NCBI RefSeq assembly: GCF_026162425.1
Contig: NZ_JAOBQJ010000005.1
Span: forward strand, 248,001 to 312,000
Direction of reading: 5' to 3'
DNA length: 64,000 bases
From: Flexivirga meconopsidis
Lineage (GTDB): Bacteria > Actinomycetota > Actinomycetes > Actinomycetales > Dermatophilaceae
Of the stretch, positions 43,673-51,488 are shown in pieces (positions within the stretch are counted from its first letter, which is position 1; each line of letters begins with the position of its first letter). Below the pieces are notes generated by a model. It had not been told where the DNA came from. It saw only the letters and a list, made by a program, of their open reading frames with translations, and ran no database searches. The position numbers and the translations under genes are program-made.

Positions 43673-44633
43673 AAGGCCGCACCCCCGTCTCGCGCTCGGA
43701 GAACTCCCATAGCTCGCGCGCGACGGCCTCGTCCCGGGACAGCCGGCTCGATGCCGCGACACCGGGGGTGCCGCGGTAGCCGCCGAGTTTGCTCGGGCCG
43801 ACGAAGGTGCCGTTGGGTAGCTCCGGGAGCGTGGCGGCGCAGACGGTCGGCCAGGCGCCCTCCTCCGCGGAAGTGGCAAGAAGGGCGTTGCCGAGTCTCA
43901 TCGTCAGGCGGGTGACGCCCTCTACCCCGTCGGTCTGCAGGTCGGTCGCCGAGTAGCCGGGATGCGCGGCATAACTACGCAGCGCCACGCCGGCTGTCGT
44001 GGCTCGCCGGGCCAGCTCGCGAGCGAAGACGAGGGTGGCGAGTTTGGAGCGCGCGTAGGCGGCGTTCTGGGCGTAGCCGCGAGTGAAGTGCATGTCGTCG
44101 AAGGCGAACGTGCCGAAGCGGTGGAAGACGCTGCTCAGGCTGACGACTCTCGGTGCAGGGCCGGCCAGGAGCGTGGGCAGCAGGAGTCCGGTGAGCGCGA
44201 AGTGGCCCAGGTAGTTGGTGCCGAGCTGGGCCTCGAAACCGTCGACGGTCGTCATGCGCGGACCCCACATCCGGCCGGCATTGTTGATCAGGACGTCCAC
44301 CGGCCCGTCCAACTCGTCGACGAACGACCGGACGGTCGGGAGGTCGGCCAGGTCGAGGTGACCGACCGTGACGTCGACCCCGTGCTCCCGGCGGATCTCC
44401 TCCGCCACGGCATACCCTGCCGCCGGGCTCCTCACGGGGAGCACCAGAGAGGCGCCTTTGCTGGCCAGTGCGAGCGCTGTCGCGCGACCCAACCCGCGGG
44501 TGGCACCGGTGATCACGACCCGTCGCCCCGCGAGGTCCGGCACCGAGCGCGCGGTCCAGCGCTTGCCGATGGCTGCCCGCGCCATGGCGTCGGACGCGGG
44601 CGACGCGATGCTGCCGGCCACACATTCGGTCAC
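43629..44633 (-). CDS. Short-chain dehydrogenase/reductase (retinol dehydrogenase-like)
   Basis: 334-aa SDR. Cofactor loop TGATRGLGRATALAL, NNAG motif (LINNAGRMWG), Ser in VVSLSSVFHRFG and YxxxK in AAYARSKLA are all present, so it should be an active NAD(P)-dependent oxidoreductase. The C-terminal TLPELPNGTFVGPSKLGGYRG is typical of the WWOX/retinol dehydrogenase-like group. The GTG at 44633 has GGGGGA 8 bp upstream; the longer frame begins in the low-GC island. Substrate unknown. Its start marks the edge of native high-GC sequence. Confidence 0.88.
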   Translation of the reverse strand: MTECVAGSIASPASDAMARAAIGKRWTARSVPDLAGRRVVITGATRGLGRATALALASKGASLVLPVRSPAAGYAVAEEIRREHGVDVTVGHLDLADLPTVRSFVDELDGPVDVLINNAGRMWGPRMTTVDGFEAQLGTNYLGHFALTGLLLPTLLAGPAPRVVSLSSVFHRFGTFAFDDMHFTRGYAQNAAYARSKLATLVFARELARRATTAGVALRSYAAHPGYSATDLQTDGVEGVTRLTMRLGNALLATSAEEGAWPTVCAATLPELPNGTFVGPSKLGGYRGTPGVAASSRLSRDEAVARELWEFSERETGVRPSTLLAVRVARMRSS

Positions 44634-44913
44634 GTGGGATTCCCCCGATCGGAAGGCTGCGACTAAGCCTAGCCGTGCGTCCAACATGGAAAACGCCCTC
44701 CTCATCCGCGACCATCATTACGCGAGCGAGAAGGGCGAACTCAGGAGTGGAGCTGGTTCGACGACTTTCACACCGTCGCATCGGCCCATTGCCGCAGTTC
44801 TGACTAGGGATCATCACTGACGTCCGAGACGCTCGTTCAGCAGACGGTCCTGCTCTGCCTGCAAGCTGCGGAAGCCATCGATATCGAGTACTGACACGTC
44901 GTCGATGCGACAT

Positions 44914-44938
44914 TAGCTCACTCTCATCGAGTGAGCTA
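44914..44938. terminator. Hairpin, possible terminator
   Basis: TAGCTCACT-CTCATCG-AGTGAGCTA, perfect 9-bp arms, 19 bp beyond the stop of the small minus-strand ORF. No T-run on either side, so factor-independent termination is uncertain. Confidence 0.45.
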
Positions 44939-44956
44939 GACGTCAGTGCAAAACGG

Positions 44957-45076
44957 TCAAACCAGGGCCTCAAGATCCGATCGCCGCAGGCCGAACAACG
45001 CATCGGGGTCAAGAACCAGCACTTGCATAAGCTGTTCGCGATATTCCACATAGCGTTTGCTGGTAAGGCGTGGCAT
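44957..45076 (-). CDS. Possible 39-aa ORF in low-GC island
   Basis: ATG to TGA, 39 codons, opening MPRLTSKRYVEYREQL and ending RRSDLEALV. The peptide is amphipathic-helical and reads like genuine coding sequence (balanced acidic and basic residues), perhaps a remnant of a larger gene. No ribosome site is obvious; a hairpin follows its stop. Listed only because the island is otherwise empty here. Confidence 0.25.
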   Translation of the reverse strand: MPRLTSKRYVEYREQLMQVLVLDPDALFGLRRSDLEALV

Positions 45077-45170
45077 CCAGCGTCAGGCATGACCGAAGTA
45101 ACTGAGAAATCCCCTACTCCGGCAGCTGATACCTAACACCGGACATAATGGCATAGTCGTTAGATCGCGC

Positions 45171-45182
45171 TAGTATTAGTGC
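45171..45182 (+). promoter_or_regulatory. -10-like element of TIR gene
   Basis: TAGTAT (45171-45176) lies 6 bp before the ATG, with no Shine-Dalgarno between. This arrangement suggests a leaderless transcript. No clear -35 was seen. Confidence 0.4.
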
Positions 45183-46355
45183 ATGTCACCCAAGAGTCTC
45201 GAGCTTCCACCGATTCAGATCTTCCTGAGCTATGCAAAGGAGGACGATAAGAACTTTCATTTTATCGAGCCGCTGCGAAGCACGCTCTCGCAGCTAATTG
45301 TCGCTACTACGGGGCGGAAAGCGGAGATCTTTTTAGACAGAGAATCAATACCTCTGGGTGAGAACTGGCAAGACAAGATCGAAAACGGCGTTCGTTCGTC
45401 CCTAGTCTTCATCGCCGTTTATACCGCGCACTATACCCAGCGCGAAGCGTGCCGTGAAGAATTTCTCTTGTTTCGAGACCGCGCAACCCAACTCCATGTG
45501 CCAGGGCTACTGCTCCCAGTGGTATTGCTCGGGTTCAGCTCGTTGTTGCCTGAGGGTGATGATGAAGTCTCAGACTACGTTAGGGCACACCAAGCGGCCG
45601 ACTTTCAACAAGCGTGGGTCGATGGAACTGATTCCGCGGAATTCCGCCAAGTTCTTCTTAAGCTGGCGACCCGAATCATCGACGTGGTTGCCAAGAACGA
45701 AGATGCCTTGGCAAGCTTGGAGTATGCCCAGGCCGACGCTTCATTGCCCGACACGGAATCGGCGAAGTCAAGTGCTCCTTCTAGCGGGAGTACACAACTT
45801 GATGAACTTGAGGATGAAGATGATTTTTTAGAACTAACGACTCAAATAGGTGAACAGATGGAGCTACTGACGACAGATGCGACCAACCTAGGTGAAAATC
45901 TAGGTTCCCTTGGCCAGATTCCGCCCCAGCCGGCGAACCTAGGATCGTCTCCCGCAGTGGCCTCGAAATACTTCGTCCGGGTCGCTGCCTCACTACGTGA
46001 TCCTTCCCTAAAGATCGAGGAGAACGGCCAGTCTATGCTCAATCATACACGTGAGGCCGACAGGACACTTAGAAGAATCGTCAACCTAGCCCGCGCCTCC
46101 GAATCCGAAGATTTTATCAGCACCATCTACACCCAACTAGACGAGGGAGTCGGCAGCCTTGACGGATTGCCATCGGTGGCGCAGCAGCTGGAAGACCTAC
46201 TAACCGCCATGAAAACGCCAGAAGCATTAAGCGCTACCATCAGAAAGTCGGTCCGCCCAGCCCGCAAAGGAATACTCAATATCAACGACGCCATAGCGAT
46301 CTTGTCGACATGGCGAGAAGCTATAGACACACTCAAACCTGCGTCTAGCGAGTAA
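45183..46355 (+). CDS. TIR-domain protein (putative NADase, possible antiphage defence)
   Basis: 390 aa. The TIR domain (about 10-175) opens with IQIFLSYAKEDD; the BB-loop region is AEIFLDRESIPLGENWQDKI (48-67), and REACREEF places the likely catalytic Glu at 92 or 93. A Ser/Asp/Glu-rich linker (about 180-215) leads to a helical C-terminal domain (about 215-385) not recognised. Bacterial TIR proteins usually cleave NAD+ on sensing phage. GC is 50% over the first 120 bases (60/120), and the gene uses TTA, AGA and ATA codons rare in its neighbours, showing recent transfer. No partner gene (Thoeris ThsA, Argonaute, STING) is adjacent. Confidence 0.8.
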   Translation: MSPKSLELPPIQIFLSYAKEDDKNFHFIEPLRSTLSQLIVATTGRKAEIFLDRESIPLGENWQDKIENGVRSSLVFIAVYTAHYTQREACREEFLLFRDRATQLHVPGLLLPVVLLGFSSLLPEGDDEVSDYVRAHQAADFQQAWVDGTDSAEFRQVLLKLATRIIDVVAKNEDALASLEYAQADASLPDTESAKSSAPSSGSTQLDELEDEDDFLELTTQIGEQMELLTTDATNLGENLGSLGQIPPQPANLGSSPAVASKYFVRVAASLRDPSLKIEENGQSMLNHTREADRTLRRIVNLARASESEDFISTIYTQLDEGVGSLDGLPSVAQQLEDLLTAMKTPEALSATIRKSVRPARKGILNINDAIAILSTWREAIDTLKPASSE

Positions 46356-46356
46356 C

Positions 46357-46413
46357 CGTGTTCCGACAGCACGCCGCGGACGGGCCTTGAAACACACGCT
46401 GCTGCGGAACACG
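46357..46413 (+). terminator. Hairpin after TIR gene
   Basis: CGTGTTCCG (46357-46365) pairs with CGGAACACG (46405-46413), with inner partial pairing (CAGCA/TGCTG), starting 2 bp after the TIR stop codon. The position fits a terminator, though the loop is long and there is no U-run. Confidence 0.45.
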
Positions 46414-46647
46414 AATAACGAGCGACACTGCGCGCGCAGCCACGGTTGTTACCAAGTAACCAGTCGGACCAGAGGCGATAACGACGCGTCGGCACGTTCT
46501 GGAAGCGCCCGGGGCGCGTAGCACGATTCCCTGATGGCCCGAACCAGACCACGCGACGACGTGCCGTGGCGCACGCGCCAACCCGAAACCAAAAGATCGC
46601 CCTTCTCACGCGCGTCCGTTCCGACGCGGGTGTGAAAGACGATCTAC

Positions 46648-46723
46648 TGGTGGAGCTAAGGGGATTCGAACCCCTGACCTCCTCCATGCCATGGAGGCGC
46701 GCTACCAACTGCGCCATAGCCCC
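46648..46723 (-). tRNA. tRNA-Ala (GGC)
   Basis: 76-nt cloverleaf on the minus strand including an encoded 3' CCA. The acceptor stem GGGGCTA/TAGCTCC shows the G3-U70 wobble that marks alanine tRNAs. Anticodon stem CCTCC/GGAGG with loop ATGGCAT gives anticodon GGC. The T-arm contains GGTTCGAATCC. The low-GC TIR island lies immediately beyond its 3' end, the classic side for integration. Confidence 0.97.
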
Positions 46724-46807
46724 TAGTGGGTGATCGCCGACCTGCGGCGACCGACATACTCTAGCCAGCCGGACCCGACTCCACCAAATCGGGTGGGGGC
46801 TGCGGGG

Positions 46808-47623
46808 TCACGCGACGGGTGCCGCCTCCTCGGCCTGCTTGAGGTCGCGCTTCCAGCGGCGGAAGCCCTCCTCGGTGCGGCCGTGCCGCCAGTAGCCGGA
46901 GATCGAAGCCAGGTCGGCCGGGACACCGCGGTCCTTGCGCAGGTAGGGCCGCAGCTGCTTCATCGTGACCTCCGCTTCGCCGTGCACGAAGACCTGCACG
47001 ACACCGGCCGGCCAGGGCGCGCTCGTGACCGCGTCATAGAGCGCCGAGTGGTCCTCCCCCACCCGCCGCACCCAGGTCAGCGAAACACCCTCCGGACGGT
47101 CCAGGTCGAGCTCGTCGGCGGCGTCCCCGGTCTCGACGTAGATCGCGCCCCTCGCACTCCCCGGCAGCGCGCGCAGCGCGGCGCTGATCGCCGGCAGCGC
47201 GGTCTCGTCACCGACGAAGAGGTGGAAGTCGACCTCGGCCTGCGGGCTGTATGCGCCGCCCGGGCCGAGCACCGTGACCGGATCGCCCGGCTTGGCCGCC
47301 AGCGCCCACGGACCCGCGACACCTTCGTCACCATGGACCACGAAATCGATTGCGATACGCCGGTTTTCGTCATCCACCTGCTGCACCGTGTAGGTGCGCA
47401 GCACCGGCTGCGCCTCCGGCGGGAAGCTGTCCCGCACCACGTCCAGGTCGAGCGGCTTCGGGTAGTCGAAGCCGGGAGCCAGGAACACGAGCTTCACATA
47501 CGAGTCCGTATGGCGCCGTGCGGCGACCGCGTCGAAGCCGTCTCCGGAGAGCCACACCCGCACGAAGTGCGGGCTGAGCGAAACGGTCTCCACGACGTGG
47601 AAGTCCTGCGGGGTGCGTGCCAT
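46808..47623 (-). CDS. Siderophore-interacting protein (FAD/NAD(P)H ferric-siderophore reductase)
   Basis: 271-aa cytoplasmic flavoprotein of the SIP/ViuB family, which reduces ferric siderophores to release iron. The FAD motif is RTYTVQQVDDENRRIAIDFVVHGD (RxYT), the GGAYSP loop follows, and DETALPAISAALRALP begins the NAD(P)H domain. The C-terminal GYWRHGRTEEGFRRWK is diagnostic. A perfect 18-bp DtxR/IdeR palindrome lies 16 bp before the start, so it should be repressed by iron. Confidence 0.93.
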   Translation of the reverse strand: MARTPQDFHVVETVSLSPHFVRVWLSGDGFDAVAARRHTDSYVKLVFLAPGFDYPKPLDLDVVRDSFPPEAQPVLRTYTVQQVDDENRRIAIDFVVHGDEGVAGPWALAAKPGDPVTVLGPGGAYSPQAEVDFHLFVGDETALPAISAALRALPGSARGAIYVETGDAADELDLDRPEGVSLTWVRRVGEDHSALYDAVTSAPWPAGVVQVFVHGEAEVTMKQLRPYLRKDRGVPADLASISGYWRHGRTEEGFRRWKRDLKQAEEAAPVA

Positions 47624-47638
47624 GACGTCAGCTCCTGA

Positions 47639-47656
47639 AGTTAGGTATACCTAACT
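47639..47656. promoter_or_regulatory. Iron box (DtxR/IdeR operator)
   Basis: AGTTAGGTATACCTAACT, a perfect 18-bp palindrome that closely follows the DtxR/IdeR consensus (TTAGGTTAGSCTAACCTAA). It is placed in the promoter of the siderophore-interacting protein gene. Confidence 0.85.
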
Positions 47657-47688
47657 CTATCCGCCGAGGCCTGGCAGCAAAAACCGGG

Positions 47689-48183
47689 TCAGCGGCCCTC
47701 GGGCTTCTTGCGGATGTAGACCTGCCGGCGCACGTGCGCGACCACGGTGCCGTCGCGCAGCAGCAGGTCGGTTTCGAACCACTGCAGCACCTTGCTGCCC
47801 GACTCGGCCTTGGCACGGATCGCCTCGGCGGTCTCCCGCGGCACCTCGAAGCGACCGTAGACCGTCGACGTGCCGGGACTGCGGTAGTCGATCTCGGCCT
47901 TGGCGTCCCACACGTAGTAGCCCGGACCGAGCTGGTTCATCAGCAGGATCGCGAAGAACGCGTCGGACATCGAGCCGATCGAGCCGCCGAACGCGGTGCC
48001 CTGCTGGTTGCGGTTCCAGCGGGTCAGGCGCAACCGGGTGCGGCATACGGTCCAGTCGTCGGAAAACTCCACCACCCGGATCCCCGCACCCAGCAACGGC
48101 GGGTAGATGCTGAGCGCCCGCGCCAGCCACTGCGGCGGGATGCGGCGGCGCTCGCCGAAGCGCGACGTCCTCGTGCGGCTCAT
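47689..48183 (-). CDS. DUF4442 (PaaI-like hotdog) protein
   Basis: 164 aa with a hotdog thioesterase-like fold. Motifs RLRLTRWNRNQQGTAFGGSIGSMSDAFFAILLM and KAEIDYRSPG are those of DUF4442 proteins; catalytic activity is not proven. The ATG at 48183 overlaps the stop of the phosphatase upstream (ATGA), so the two are co-expressed. The upstream open frame is not used. Confidence 0.85.
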   Translation of the reverse strand: MSRTRTSRFGERRRIPPQWLARALSIYPPLLGAGIRVVEFSDDWTVCRTRLRLTRWNRNQQGTAFGGSIGSMSDAFFAILLMNQLGPGYYVWDAKAEIDYRSPGTSTVYGRFEVPRETAEAIRAKAESGSKVLQWFETDLLLRDGTVVAHVRRQVYIRKKPEGR

Positions 48184-48797
48184 CGCGGCAGGTTCCATCC
48201 GGCGATCCGCCAGCCGGTGCCGTGCTCCTGCAGCGCCGCCCAGTGGCAGTTGCTCATGCCTTGCAGGCTCGTCCAGGCGACATACTGCGGCATCCCGACG
48301 AGCGCCGCGCACAGCGTCCGGGATGTCATCCCGTGGCAGGCGATCACGACGGTCTCCCCCGGCTCCAGCTGCGCCGCCACCTCGAGCGCGCCCTGCTCGA
48401 CCCGGGCCGCGAGCTCGCTGATCGTCTCCCCGGTGCCGCCGCGCCGCAGGTCCTCGCCGGCGTCGATGCGGTCCAGTAGGTTGCCGGTGCGGGCCCGCAC
48501 CTCCGCGCTGGTCAGCCCCGACCAGTCGCCGACGTCGACCTCACGGAAGCGCTTGTCGAAAGAGATCGGGATACCCGCCTCGTCGGCGAGCGCCTGACCC
48601 GTGTCCGCCGCGCGCGACAAGTCACTGGCCACGATCCGCGAAGGCCCGTATGCCGCAAGGAGTTTCGCGGCGTTGGCAGCTTGCTCGCGACCGCGCTCGG
48701 ACAGCGGCGCGTCGAACTGCCCCTGCCAGCGCCCGGCGGCGTTGTAGGTGGTCTCCCCGTGTCGCCATACGAGCAATCGGCGCGGCGCGTCGGTCAC
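48180..48797 (-). CDS. Histidine phosphatase family protein (GpgP-like)
   Basis: 205-aa cytosolic phosphatase. VWRHGETTYN (residues 10-19) holds the phosphohistidine; the partner His is in VVIACHGMTSR. Its place next to rsfS and nadD matches the mycobacterial order where the homologue is glucosyl-3-phosphoglycerate phosphatase, so that role is possible (inference from synteny). It follows rsfS by 3 bp and overlaps the DUF4442 gene. Confidence 0.85.
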   Translation of the reverse strand: MTDAPRRLLVWRHGETTYNAAGRWQGQFDAPLSERGREQAANAAKLLAAYGPSRIVASDLSRAADTGQALADEAGIPISFDKRFREVDVGDWSGLTSAEVRARTGNLLDRIDAGEDLRRGGTGETISELAARVEQGALEVAAQLEPGETVVIACHGMTSRTLCAALVGMPQYVAWTSLQGMSNCHWAALQEHGTGWRIAGWNLPR

Positions 48798-48800
48798 GGG

Positions 48801-49157
48801 CTATGCCTCCAGGTCGATCACCGGGCAGTCGCGCCACAGCCGGTCGAGCGCGTAGAACTCGCGCTCCTCCTCGTGCTGGACGTGCACCACGATGTCGCCG
48901 AAGTCGAGCAGCACCCAGCGTCCCTCGCGCTGGCCCTCTCGGCGAATCGGCTTGGCCCCCAACGAATGCAGCCGCTCCTCGACCGCGTCGACGATCGCGC
49001 TGACCTGGCGGTCGTTGGCGCCGGCGGCGACCACGAAGACGTCGGTGAGCGCCAGCTGGTCGCTGACGTCGATCGCGATCACCGAGGTCGCCAGTTTGTC
49101 CTCGGCGGCTACGGCCGCCGCCTTGGCGAGGTCGATGGCGCGGGTGGTGGCTGCCAC
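48801..49157 (-). CDS. rsfS: Ribosome silencing factor
   Basis: 118-aa RsfS/Iojap protein that binds uL14 and blocks subunit joining during starvation. VIAIDVSDQLALTDVFVVAAGANDRQVSAI and RWVLLDFGDIVVHVQHEEEREFYALDRLW are diagnostic. The GTG at 49157 gives standard length. Directly downstream of nadD with a 1-bp gap, the usual bacterial arrangement. Confidence 0.95.
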   Translation of the reverse strand: MAATTRAIDLAKAAAVAAEDKLATSVIAIDVSDQLALTDVFVVAAGANDRQVSAIVDAVEERLHSLGAKPIRREGQREGRWVLLDFGDIVVHVQHEEEREFYALDRLWRDCPVIDLEA

Positions 49158-49158
49158 G

Positions 49159-49827
49159 TCAGACGTCTTCCTTTGCGGTCTCGGCCTTGGGCCGGTAGAG
49201 CTGATACTTGCCGATGTATTGCACGACACCGTCGGGCACGAGGTACCAGACCGGTTGCCCCTCGGCGACCCGGCGACGCACGTCGGTCGAGCTGATCGCC
49301 ATCGCCGGCACCTCCATGAGCTTGACCCGGTCGCGTGGCAGGCCCTTGTCGGACAGTTCGTGCCCGGGCCGGGTGACGCCGATGAAGTTGGCGAGCGGCC
49401 ACATCTGGTCCACGCCCCGCCAGGAGAGGATCTGGGCCAGCGCGTCGGCACCGGTGATGAAGAACATCTCGGTGTCCGGCCGCTGCCGGTGCAGATCGGT
49501 GAGGGTGTCGAGCGTGTAGGTCGGGCCGGGCCGGTCGATGTCGACCCGGCTCACCGTGAAGCGCGGGTTGGATGCGGTGGCGATGACCGTCATCAGGTAA
49601 CGGTGCTCGGCCGGCGTGACGTCACGCCCGGCCTTCTGCCACGGCTGTCCGGTGGGGACGAAGACGACCTCGTCGAGGCCGAGCCGGGCCTGCACCTCGC
49701 TCGCCGCGACCAGGTGGCCGTGGTGGATGGGATCGAAGGTGCCGCCCATCACCCCCAGGCGGGTGGTCAGTGCTCCGACTTCCCGTCGGGCGAGGCGGTC
49801 TTGGCGGCGGTGTTGCGGAACGACCAC
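49159..49827 (-). CDS. nadD: Nicotinate-nucleotide adenylyltransferase
   Basis: NAD biosynthesis enzyme joining nicotinate mononucleotide to [19 protein letters not shown] is the nucleotidyltransferase signature with the HxGH site, and [12 protein letters not shown] is the ISSTxxR motif. No ATG or GTG lies close to the conserved start: the first ATG (49827) overlaps the small membrane protein gene by 61 bp, while a CTG at 49770, overlapping that gene's stop (CTGA), would give the normal [11 protein letters not shown]-terminus. The true start may be that CTG. Confidence 0.93.
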   Translation of the reverse strand: MVVPQHRRQDRLARREVGALTTRLGVMGGTFDPIHHGHLVAASEVQARLGLDEVVFVPTGQPWQKAGRDVTPAEHRYLMTVIATASNPRFTVSRVDIDRPGPTYTLDTLTDLHRQRPDTEMFFITGADALAQILSWRGVDQMWPLANFIGVTRPGHELSDKGLPRDRVKLMEVPAMAISSTDVRRRVAEGQPVWYLVPDGVVQYIGKYQLYRPKAETAKEDV

Positions 49828-49958
49828 AGCACACCCAGCAGCGCAAGGAACACGGCCATCGCGATGATGCCGTAGACGATGTGCGGCATCGGCAGGTTGT
49901 TCTCCTCCAGCTTGGGCACGCTGGACTCCGCTGCGAGGTTGACCAGGGACGACTTCAT
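49767..49958 (-). CDS. Small single-pass membrane protein, unknown
   Basis: 63 aa. One membrane segment (about 26-46, [20 protein letters not shown]) is followed by a short polar tail ending KSEH. It precedes nadD with overlap. Comparable small proteins before nadD are common in actinobacteria; no function is known. Confidence 0.65.
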   Translation of the reverse strand: MKSSLVNLAAESSVPKLEENNLPMPHIVYGIIAMAVFLALLGVLWSFRNTAAKTASPDGKSEH

Positions 49959-50013
49959 GCGGGGCAGCCTATCGGGTATGACGGGCGCCGCTCACCGCGC
50001 CTCACCGCACCTC

Positions 50014-51303
50014 TTATCGCACCTGACCGTCCCCGTCGACGAGCCACTTGGTGCTGGTCAGCTCCTGCAGCCCCATCGGCCCGCGCGCGTGCAGCTTCTG
50101 GGTGGAGATGCCGATCTCGGCGCCGAAGCCGAACTCGCCGCCGTCGGTGAAACGGGACGACGCGTTGACCATCACGACCGCAGCGTCGACCTGCGCCTGG
50201 AACTGCCGTGCCGCCGCCCGGTCCTGCGTCACGATCACCTCGGTGTGACCCGACCCGTAGCGGTCGATGTGCTCGATCGCGGCCGCCAGGTCGTCCACCA
50301 CCCCGACGCTCACGTCGAGGTCGAGGTATTCGGTGGCGAAGTCGCGCTCGGTCGCCTGCTCGTATGCCGTGCCGGCCCGCTCCGCGATGGCACTCGCCTG
50401 CTCGTCGGTGTGCAACCGCACGCCGGCGTCGCGCAGCGCGTCATACATCTGCGGCAGGAAGGTGTCGGCAACGTCGCGGTGCACCAGCAGTGACTCGGCG
50501 GCGTTGCAGACGCTGGGGCGGTGGGTCTTGGCGTTGAGCGCGATGGCGAGCGCCTGCTGCAGGTCGGCGGCGGAGTCGACGTAGACGTGCACGTTGCCGA
50601 CGCCGGTCTCGATGACCGGCACGGTCGCGCCCTGCACGACGGCCTGGATGAGCCGATCGCTGCCGCGCGGGATGACCAGGTCGACCAGTCCGCGGGCGGT
50701 GATCAGCGCGTCGACGTCCTCGTGGCCGCCGTCGAGCAACTGCACCGCGTCCGGCGAAATGCCTTGCTTGTCAAGGGCTTTGCGCAGCTCGTCGACGATT
50801 ACCCGGTTGGTGTCGGCGGCCGCCGAACCGCCCCGCAGGATCATCGCGTTGCCGCTCTTGAGACCGAGCCCGGCGGCGTCGACGGTCACGTTGGGCCGCG
50901 ATTCGTAGACCATCCCGACCACGCCCATCGGCACCCGCACCTGCCGCAGATGCAACCCGTTGGCAAGGGTCGAGCCGCGCACCACGTCACCGACCGGGTC
51001 CGGCAGCGCCGCGAGCGCGCGCAGGGCACCGGCGATGTCGGCGATGCGCTCGGGGGTCAGCGTGAGCCGGTCCTGCAGGCCCTGCGGCATACCGGCCTCG
51101 CGGCCGCGCAGCAGGTCCGCCTCGTTCGCGGCGACGATGCGCTCGGTCGCGGCGACCAGGGCGTCGGCCAGCGCGGCGAGCGCGGCGTCCTTGTCGGCCC
51201 GGGTGAGCAGGGCGAGCTGCTTGGCGGCGCGCCGCCCGGCTCGGCCGGCCGCGTCGACCCGGCTGCGGGCATCGGTGAGCACCGGCTGATCGAGCGTGGT
51301 CAT
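50014..51303 (-). CDS. proA: Gamma-glutamyl phosphate reductase
   Basis: 429-aa cytosolic NADPH-dependent enzyme, second step of proline synthesis. The catalytic Cys is in [31 protein letters not shown] and [24 protein letters not shown] are ProA signatures. Full length, ATG start. It is separated from proB by three genes; upstream lies a 185-bp region with an unusual repeat that may influence its expression. Confidence 0.96.
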   Translation of the reverse strand: MTTLDQPVLTDARSRVDAAGRAGRRAAKQLALLTRADKDAALAALADALVAATERIVAANEADLLRGREAGMPQGLQDRLTLTPERIADIAGALRALAALPDPVGDVVRGSTLANGLHLRQVRVPMGVVGMVYESRPNVTVDAAGLGLKSGNAMILRGGSAAADTNRVIVDELRKALDKQGISPDAVQLLDGGHEDVDALITARGLVDLVIPRGSDRLIQAVVQGATVPVIETGVGNVHVYVDSAADLQQALAIALNAKTHRPSVCNAAESLLVHRDVADTFLPQMYDALRDAGVRLHTDEQASAIAERAGTAYEQATERDFATEYLDLDVSVGVVDDLAAAIEHIDRYGSGHTEVIVTQDRAAARQFQAQVDAAVVMVNASSRFTDGGEFGFGAEIGISTQKLHARGPMGLQELTSTKWLVDGDGQVR

Positions 51304-51343
51304 GGGATCCAGCCTAAACGGCGCGTGCGAGCGGCCCCGCTCG

Positions 51344-51448
51344 TTTCTCGACCCTCGGCATACCGGATCCCGAGCATTTCTCGACCCTCGGCATAGCGAC
51401 GCGCCGGTGTCGCCGCTGATCGCGGCGTGTCCGTATGCCGAGGGTCGA
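51344..51448. repeat. Three-copy 15-19 bp element upstream of proA (two direct, one inverted)
   Basis: TTTCTCGACCCTCGGCATA occurs at 51344-51362 and again at 51377-51395. TATGCCGAGGGTCGA at 51434-51448 is the exact reverse complement of its last 15 bases. Either direct copy can pair with the inverted one, giving two mutually exclusive 15-bp stems in the proA leader. It may be an intergenic REP-like element or an RNA switch. Confidence 0.7.
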
Positions 51449-51488
51449 CTTTTGTCGCGGCCGCTGCCGCCGGGCGCGAGGCGCGGCC

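Larger units (their letters stand above)
44634..45182. other. 549-bp intergenic segment entering the low-GC island
   Basis: Composition falls from about 70% GC to near half in this stretch. It contains a possible att-like octamer GTGGAGCT (44747-44754) also found at the 3' end of tRNA-Ala, a 9-bp hairpin (44914-44938), a possible 39-codon minus-strand ORF (44957-45076) and the TIR gene promoter. No integrase or longer coding frame with family similarity was seen. Confidence 0.5.

Noticed and set aside
45183-46355. Complete Thoeris or TIR-Argonaute defence system
   Set aside because: Only a single TIR gene is present; no ThsA, Argonaute, STING or cyclase gene is adjacent.
46127-46717. Minus-strand frame translating through tRNA-Ala (MAQLVARLHGMEEVRGS)
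   Set aside because: This is the familiar spurious translation of a tRNA gene, not a protein.
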